This document shows, piece by piece, positions 32,236 through 36,908 of a stretch of 36,908 nt of DNA. This stretch comes from Bacteroidia bacterium. GTDB lineage: Bacteria; Bacteroidota; Bacteroidia; Bacteroidales; Prolixibacteraceae. The number at the start of each line of letters is the position of its first letter. Position 1 is the first letter of the stretch. A program made the translations under genes and the position numbers. The stretch spans positions 1 through 36,908 of the forward strand of contig JAPLDR010000017.1 in assembly GCA_026391655.1 (NCBI GenBank), read 5' to 3'. The notes beneath the pieces were generated by a model. It worked only from the letters and a program-made list of their open reading frames with translations. It was not told the origin of the DNA and searched no databases.

Positions 32236-33168
32236 ATGGAAAACCTTCCCGAAATATACAGTCGTCTGATCAAGGAAAAAGCAATTGAGCTTGGATTTTC
32301 GGCCTGTGGAATTGCCGCAGTCAGGAGCCTTGAGGAAGAGCGCAACCGACTCCATAGTTGGCTTTTAGACGGGATGAATGGTTCGATGAATTATATGGCC
32401 AATCATTTCGAAAAAAGACTTGATCCCGGAAAACTTGAAGAAGGGGCAAAATCTGTAATTTCAGTTCTGATCAATTACTTTCCTGCACTTAAACAAACTG
32501 ACCTGGCAGCCCCTAAAATTTCTAAATACGCCTATGGGAAAGACTACCATTTGGTCGTCAAAGAAAAGCTTAATAATCTCTTAACATTCATTCAGTCTGC
32601 GATTTTACCCTGCAACGGAAGAGCATTTACCGATTCGGCACCGGTTCTCGAACGCCCATGGGCAAAAGCCGCCGGGTTGGGATGGATCGGCAAAAACTCT
32701 TTACTTGTCTCTAAGGAACATGGGTCGTATGTATTTATCGGTGAATTGATTATTGATTTGGAACTTAGTTATGACACCCCGTTTGGAGGAGATTTCTGCG
32801 GTAATTGTTCCCGTTGTATTGACGCTTGTCCAACCGGAGCTATTGTAGCACCACGTGTTATTGATGCCCGAAAATGTATTTCGTATCATACGATTGAAAA
32901 TAAAGAAGAGGTTCCTGAATCAATTAAGGCACAATTACATAATCAACTGTTCGGATGCGATATTTGTCAGGATGTATGTCCCTGGAATAAAAAAATAATG
33001 CCCAATCAAAGTAATGATTTTAAGCCAATTAAAGGATTACTGGAAATGAGCTGGAAAGATTGGATGAAACTTGAACCCAACACTTACACTAAAATATTCA
33101 GTCACTCGGCGTTTGAAAGGGCCGGCTATAAGAGGATCAAACGGAACATCAGTTTTCTGAAAGAATGA
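32236..33168 (+). CDS. queG: Epoxyqueuosine reductase QueG
   Basis: A 310-residue cobalamin-dependent enzyme that makes the last step of queuosine synthesis in tRNA. The N-terminal DUF1730 region has FTDSAPVLERPWAKAAGLGWIGKNSLL with the catalytic Asp. Two 4Fe-4S clusters come from CGNCSRCIDACPTGAI and CDICQDVCPWNKK. It ends soon after the second cluster, without the C-terminal HEAT extension of longer homologues; this short form is common in Bacteroidota. It needs Fe-S clusters, so its position after the SUF operon is functionally sensible, though it appears to be a separate unit. Confidence 0.96.
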   Translation: MENLPEIYSRLIKEKAIELGFSACGIAAVRSLEEERNRLHSWLLDGMNGSMNYMANHFEKRLDPGKLEEGAKSVISVLINYFPALKQTDLAAPKISKYAYGKDYHLVVKEKLNNLLTFIQSAILPCNGRAFTDSAPVLERPWAKAAGLGWIGKNSLLVSKEHGSYVFIGELIIDLELSYDTPFGGDFCGNCSRCIDACPTGAIVAPRVIDARKCISYHTIENKEEVPESIKAQLHNQLFGCDICQDVCPWNKKIMPNQSNDFKPIKGLLEMSWKDWMKLEPNTYTKIFSHSAFERAGYKRIKRNISFLKE

Positions 33169-33177
33169 TTTTGATCA

Positions 33178-33185
33178 TATCTTTG
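33178..33185 (+). promoter_or_regulatory. -7 box for the hydrolase-GSCFA gene pair
   Basis: TATCTTTG matches TAnnTTTG exactly, 29 bp upstream of the hydrolase ATG and ten bp after the queG stop. The same octamer occurs before sufB. No clear -33 box is seen. Confidence 0.55.
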
Positions 33186-33214
33186 CATCGATAATTTTTC
33201 TATCAAAGCTCTTT

Positions 33215-34048
33215 ATGTCTTTAACAGAATATCAATGGAAATCCTTCGACGGGCTTGATCTTTATGCCCTGCAATGGTCTTCATCCGAACAGCCCGAAGT
33301 CGTTGTTGCCTTTGTTCATGGTCATGGTGATCACTGCCGGAGATACGACGAATGGTTTTCGATGCTAACATCCAAAAATATCGCTGTCCTTGCCTTCGAT
33401 TACCGCGGACATGGCCAATCACAGGGTAAGCGTGGGGTTATCAGACGATTTAACGATCTTTTACAGGATGTTACCTTATTGCACGAAAAGGCCAAAGCGC
33501 TTTTCCCCGGTATACCTGTTGTGCTTTACGGACATAGCATGGGGGCAACATTGGTTTTAAGTTATATCCTCAGATCTCAAATGCTGCCTGAACTGGCAAT
33601 TGCAACATCACCCTGGCTTCAACTGAACAAATCTCCCGGGAAATTCGTTTCAGTATTAATTAAAACCGGAAATATAGTTGCACCATTTTTTACTTTTAAA
33701 ACGGGACTTCACTCATCTGATTTTTCAACTTTGGATGTCTTTCCCGAAAAAAGAGAAAAAGATGAATTTGTTCACAATAGAATATCTTTCAGGTTTTTTT
33801 CGGAGGTACAAAAGGAGGTACAATGGATTCAGAACCATTTTACTGAAATTGAAATCCCTCTTTTATTGATGCAAGGAGGAAATGACCTTATCATGGATGC
33901 TACAGCTACCCGCAAATTATATGACAGATCACAAGGGCTGGTCAATTATCGCGAATGGAAATATGCCGGTCATCAATTGCATAATTCGGAAAGAAGCAGC
34001 GAAGTGATTAATTTTATAATCGATTGGATAAAAAAGGGAATATGTTAA
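33215..34048 (+). CDS. Alpha/beta hydrolase, monoacylglycerol-lipase/lysophospholipase-like
   Basis: A 277-residue serine hydrolase of the Hydrolase_4 family. The oxyanion motif is VHGHGDHCRRYDEW, the nucleophile elbow YGHSMGAT (Ser near residue 110), the acid Asp in LLMQGGNDLIMDA and the His in YAGHQLHN. No signal peptide is present, so it acts in the cytoplasm or at the inner membrane face. Relatives hydrolyse lysophospholipids or monoacylglycerols; the substrate here is not established. Its last seven bases overlap the start of the GSCFA gene, so the two are translationally coupled. Confidence 0.92.
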   Translation: MSLTEYQWKSFDGLDLYALQWSSSEQPEVVVAFVHGHGDHCRRYDEWFSMLTSKNIAVLAFDYRGHGQSQGKRGVIRRFNDLLQDVTLLHEKAKALFPGIPVVLYGHSMGATLVLSYILRSQMLPELAIATSPWLQLNKSPGKFVSVLIKTGNIVAPFFTFKTGLHSSDFSTLDVFPEKREKDEFVHNRISFRFFSEVQKEVQWIQNHFTEIEIPLLLMQGGNDLIMDATATRKLYDRSQGLVNYREWKYAGHQLHNSERSSEVINFIIDWIKKGIC

Positions 34049-35037
34049 AATTTCGGACTGAGGTTGATTTACCTGAATTCAAAAAAAAGATGGGATACCG
34101 TCATCAATCAATGATGTTCGGCTCGTGTTTTGCCGAAAACATAGGAACCTATCTTCAGGATCTTTGTTTCCCCATCATGGTTAATCCTTTCGGAATTCTT
34201 TACAATCCAATTTCAATAGCAAACAGTCTGGAAATTCTTCTTAACAGGAAAAAATTCACTGAACAGGGTTTATTCTATTCCAATGGATTATATAACAGTT
34301 TTTCTCATCACAGCCGTTTCTCCGGTTCTGATCCTGTTAATATGTTGGAGCGGATCAATACTCAGGCAGCTGAAGCTTCTGATATTCTGAAAAAATGCCA
34401 TCACCTTTTTATCACATTCGGCACTTCATGGATTTTCAAACACAAGACCAGCGGTGTTGTTGTTTCGAACTGTCATAAACTTCCTGCTGCAACATTCGAC
34501 CGTTACCGTCTGTCAGTTGAACAAATTACTGAAATCTGGATTCCTCTTATCGAAGAGATGAAAAGTTTGAATTCTGATCTTCATCTGGTTTTCACGGTCA
34601 GTCCGATCAGGCATCTTAGAGATGGGGCTCATGAGAATCAGCTAAGTAAATCAATCTTACTACTTGCCATAGAAGCGTTGATTTCCCGATATGGAAATGA
34701 GCTAATCTCTTATTTTCCATCGTATGAGCTTGTGCTTGACGAGTTGCGCGATTATCGGTTTTACGCTGCAGATATGACACACCCAAGCGAAGTTGCTGTT
34801 GTTTTCATCCGGGAAAAATTTGTGGCAGCAATTTTGGATCATGAGGCAAAAACCGTTTCTGGCGAACTGGAAAAGCTTCTCCCTGCACTTAAACACAAAA
34901 CGCTGAACAATAGCGATAAAGATTATATTTCATTTTTAGAAAATCAGATTGAGAAAACAAATCAGCTTCAAATCAAATATCCATTTATTGACTTTAAAAT
35001 GGTGATTAAAAAGTTCCTTGAAAAAAGAGCTGATTAA
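34042..35037 (+). CDS. GSCFA-domain protein (SGNH-like fold)
   Basis: A 331-residue protein of the GSCFA family (PF08885). The start is ATG 34042, overlapping the hydrolase stop; TTG 34024 would add six residues. The name motif appears as MFGSCFAENIGTYLQD, followed by VNPFGILYNPISIA, ITFGTSWIF, FTVSPIRHLRDGAHENQLSK and the Asp-x-x-His-like ADMTHPSEVA. The order (Gly-Ser near the start, Asn region, D-x-x-H near the end) resembles SGNH hydrolases, so an esterase or acyl-transferase activity is plausible. The family has no proven function known to me. The final 50 residues are a Lys-rich helix. Confidence 0.92.
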   Translation: MLKFRTEVDLPEFKKKMGYRHQSMMFGSCFAENIGTYLQDLCFPIMVNPFGILYNPISIANSLEILLNRKKFTEQGLFYSNGLYNSFSHHSRFSGSDPVNMLERINTQAAEASDILKKCHHLFITFGTSWIFKHKTSGVVVSNCHKLPAATFDRYRLSVEQITEIWIPLIEEMKSLNSDLHLVFTVSPIRHLRDGAHENQLSKSILLLAIEALISRYGNELISYFPSYELVLDELRDYRFYAADMTHPSEVAVVFIREKFVAAILDHEAKTVSGELEKLLPALKHKTLNNSDKDYISFLENQIEKTNQLQIKYPFIDFKMVIKKFLEKRAD

Positions 35038-35143
35038 ATTTTTAGTTGACAAATGCTTTTCATATTTTTAGCCGTAGGACAATTTCCGGAACATAGGAGA
35101 TTTCCTCATCAAAAAAAAGAACAATATTAATATTGAAGTTCGT

Positions 35144-36908
35144 ATGAGCTACCTAAAATTCGATAAAGAGAAACTGGTTAACCTGGAATACTCATTGCAA
35201 CGCGAATTTCTGCGCACCAACCGTTCCGGAGCCTACTCATCCTCAACGCTTGCGGGATGCAACACCCGTAAATACCACGGGATGCTGATTGTGAAACTCG
35301 ATGAGCTTGACAGAGGCAAACATTTGCTGCTCGCGTCGCTTGACGAAACTGTCATTCAGCATGATGCACAATTTAATCTCGGAATTCATAAATATCCCGG
35401 TGATTTTTATGAGCCCAAAGGGCACAAGTATATCCGGAATTTTGAGATCGACACTATACCGAAAGTGACTTACAGGGTAGGGGGAGTAATTCTTACTAAA
35501 ACCCGTCTGCTGGTAGAGCATGAAAATCAGGTGATTGTGAAGTATACACTGGAGGAGGCCAATAGTCCAACAACCTTAAGATTTAAACCATTTCTTGCTT
35601 TTCGTAATGTCCATGAGCTAACCAGGGCAAACATGGTTGCCAACGGTAAATATACAAAGGTTAAGAATGGAATTAAGATGTGCCTGTATGAGGGATATCC
35701 CGAGTTATATATGCAATTCTCAAAAGATGCAGATTTCGTACCTGTTCCTGATTGGTCGCGGAATGTTGAATATATGAAGGAGCAATCGAGAGGATACGAG
35801 TATCAGGAGGATCTTTATGTACCCGGCTATTTTGAGTTGGCCATTAAAAAAGGTGAATCAGTGTTTTTTTCTGCTTCAACAGAAGGTTGCGATCCGGCTA
35901 CTTTAAAAAAACAATATTCGTTCGAAAAAACAAGACGTATTCCGCGCGACAGTTTCATCAATTGCCTGCTTAACGCGGCACAACAATTCATTTGGGAAAG
36001 GAAAGACGGCAAAGATATTATCGCGGGATTCCCCTGGTATGAATCGATTCCGCGTCAAACATTTCTTGCCCTTCCCGGCTTATTGTTGACCCAGTCGGAA
36101 GTACTCACTTATGAAGAGATACTGAAAACCAATCTCAATCGGCTGAAAGACGGATTATTACCCAAATACGCAGGAATGCCGGCTGACTACGATGCGGCAG
36201 ATGCACCACTTTTCGCTATTCAGGCCATCCAGGAGCTAAAGCCTTTCAAAGAGAAGAAAGAGCTATGGAAAAGCTACGGTCCTGCCATTAAAGAGATTCT
36301 CTCATGTTACAGGAAAGGAACCCGTTTCAACATTCATATGGAACCAAATGGTCTGATCCATGCAAAGCAGGATGGCGTAGCGCTAACATGGATGGATGCC
36401 TATATCGATGGGAAACCGGTAACATTACGTGGAGGACTTACTGTCGAGATAAATGCCGCATGGTATAATGCGGTTCGTTTTGCACTCGAACTTGCAGAAT
36501 CAGCTAAAGATAAGACATTTATAAGCGAATGGTCGACCTATCCTGAATTGATTGCGCAATCATTCCTCGATACCTTCTGGAATGACGAAAAAGGTTACCT
36601 GGCTGATTATGTCGACGGAAATTATGTAGACTGGTCAGTGCGGCCAAATATGATTTTTGCGGCAAGTTTCGAATATTCACCTTTGTCGCGCGAACAGAAA
36701 AAATCAGTAATCAGTACGGTAAGAAATGAACTTTTGACACCGCGGGGACTTAGATCACTGGCTCCTAAGGACTATCATTACAAAGGGCATTGCATAGGAG
36801 ATGCCGGCAAACGATCAGCAGCTGCCCATATGGGAAGTGTTTACCCATTCCTGATTTACCCCTTCGTTAAAGCCTATCTCGAGATACACAAAGCAGGAGG
36901 TTTATCAT
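35144..36908 (+). CDS. Amylo-alpha-1,6-glucosidase / glycogen-debranching enzyme, 5' part
   Basis: The first 588 codons of a gene that runs off the window. The start is ATG 35144. The N-terminal domain (GDE_N type, about 15-240) has the signature REFLRTNRSGAYSSSTLAGCNTRKYHGMLI and LLASLDETV. The catalytic (alpha/alpha) barrel domain (GDE_C) begins around 280 with IIAGFPWYESIPRQTFLALPGLLL, and later contains LTWMDAYIDGKPVTLRGGLTVEINAAWYNA and GHCIGDAGKRSAAAHMGSVYPFL. These match the archaeal/bacterial-type debranching enzyme that hydrolyses alpha-1,6 branch points in glycogen. No signal peptide, so it is cytoplasmic. Glycosyltransferase or glycogen-synthase genes often follow it in Bacteroidota, but lie outside the window. 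Confidence 0.94.
   Translation, partial: MSYLKFDKEKLVNLEYSLQREFLRTNRSGAYSSSTLAGCNTRKYHGMLIVKLDELDRGKHLLLASLDETVIQHDAQFNLGIHKYPGDFYEPKGHKYIRNFEIDTIPKVTYRVGGVILTKTRLLVEHENQVIVKYTLEEANSPTTLRFKPFLAFRNVHELTRANMVANGKYTKVKNGIKMCLYEGYPELYMQFSKDADFVPVPDWSRNVEYMKEQSRGYEYQEDLYVPGYFELAIKKGESVFFSASTEGCDPATLKKQYSFEKTRRIPRDSFINCLLNAAQQFIWERKDGKDIIAGFPWYESIPRQTFLALPGLLLTQSEVLTYEEILKTNLNRLKDGLLPKYAGMPADYDAADAPLFAIQAIQELKPFKEKKELWKSYGPAIKEILSCYRKGTRFNIHMEPNGLIHAKQDGVALTWMDAYIDGKPVTLRGGLTVEINAAWYNAVRFALELAESAKDKTFISEWSTYPELIAQSFLDTFWNDEKGYLADYVDGNYVDWSVRPNMIFAASFEYSPLSREQKKSVISTVRNELLTPRGLRSLAPKDYHYKGHCIGDAGKRSAAAHMGSVYPFLIYPFVKAYLEIHKAGGLS

Overview
The window looks like a chromosomal segment of a member of the Bacteroidota, most likely class Bacteroidia (a Marinilabiliales/Prolixibacteraceae-type organism would fit; the exact family cannot be read from the sequence). 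Support: a type IX secretion (T9SS) type B C-terminal sorting domain, secreted PKD/Ig-like surface proteins, GSCFA and four-helix-bundle proteins, a LytS/LytTR pair with a very large periplasmic sensor, and several TAnnTTTG-type -7 promoter boxes. No rRNA, tRNA, CRISPR array, transposase or integrase gene was found.

Layout. (1) 1-6205: a surface-protein locus on the + strand. It holds the 3' end of a repeat-rich adhesin-like protein, a secreted 358-aa protein of unknown function, a 1.6-kb non-coding stretch with an eleven-unit 30-bp minisatellite, a four-helix-bundle (S23/IVP family) gene, and a T9SS type B secreted protein. (2) 6849-12720, minus strand: a five-gene tripartite efflux operon, ATPase > two MacB-like permeases > HlyD-family adaptor > TolC-like channel, ending in strong hairpins. 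(3) 13117-17413, minus strand: a second five-gene operon, six-TM membrane protein > winged-helix regulator > secreted transglutaminase/FGE-like fusion > ABC ATPase > ABC-2 permease. Two copies of a GTTAAT-N3-ATTAAC palindrome mark it. (4) 18401-22255: a LytS-type sensor kinase with a 770-residue exported sensor region and its LytTR response regulator, then convergent thiL. (5) 23509-32018: the SUF iron-sulfur operon sufB-(small membrane protein)-sufC-sufD ... sufS-sufE-sufT-like, interrupted between sufD and sufS by an orphan higA and two AT-rich genes. (6) 32236-36908: queG, an alpha/beta hydrolase, a GSCFA protein and the start of a glycogen-debranching enzyme.

The two most notable structures are not genes. 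First, the two genes between sufD and sufS are bounded by sites with integron attC logic: the left-boundary heptamer of each gene unit (GTTAGCA, then GTTGCAC) is the exact reverse complement of the heptamer opening the structured site after that gene (TGCTAAC, then GTGCAAC), and each site contains a long imperfect inverted repeat. This looks like an integrase-less cassette array (CALIN) sitting inside an essential metabolic operon. Second, a gapless 134-bp block is duplicated upstream of the efflux operon (12850-12983) and upstream of the sensor kinase (18036-18169). Together with TGTCCGTTAACGGACA-like palindromes this suggests that the efflux pump and the two-component system share a regulator, and that the five-gene operon now between them was inserted into a once-divergent locus.
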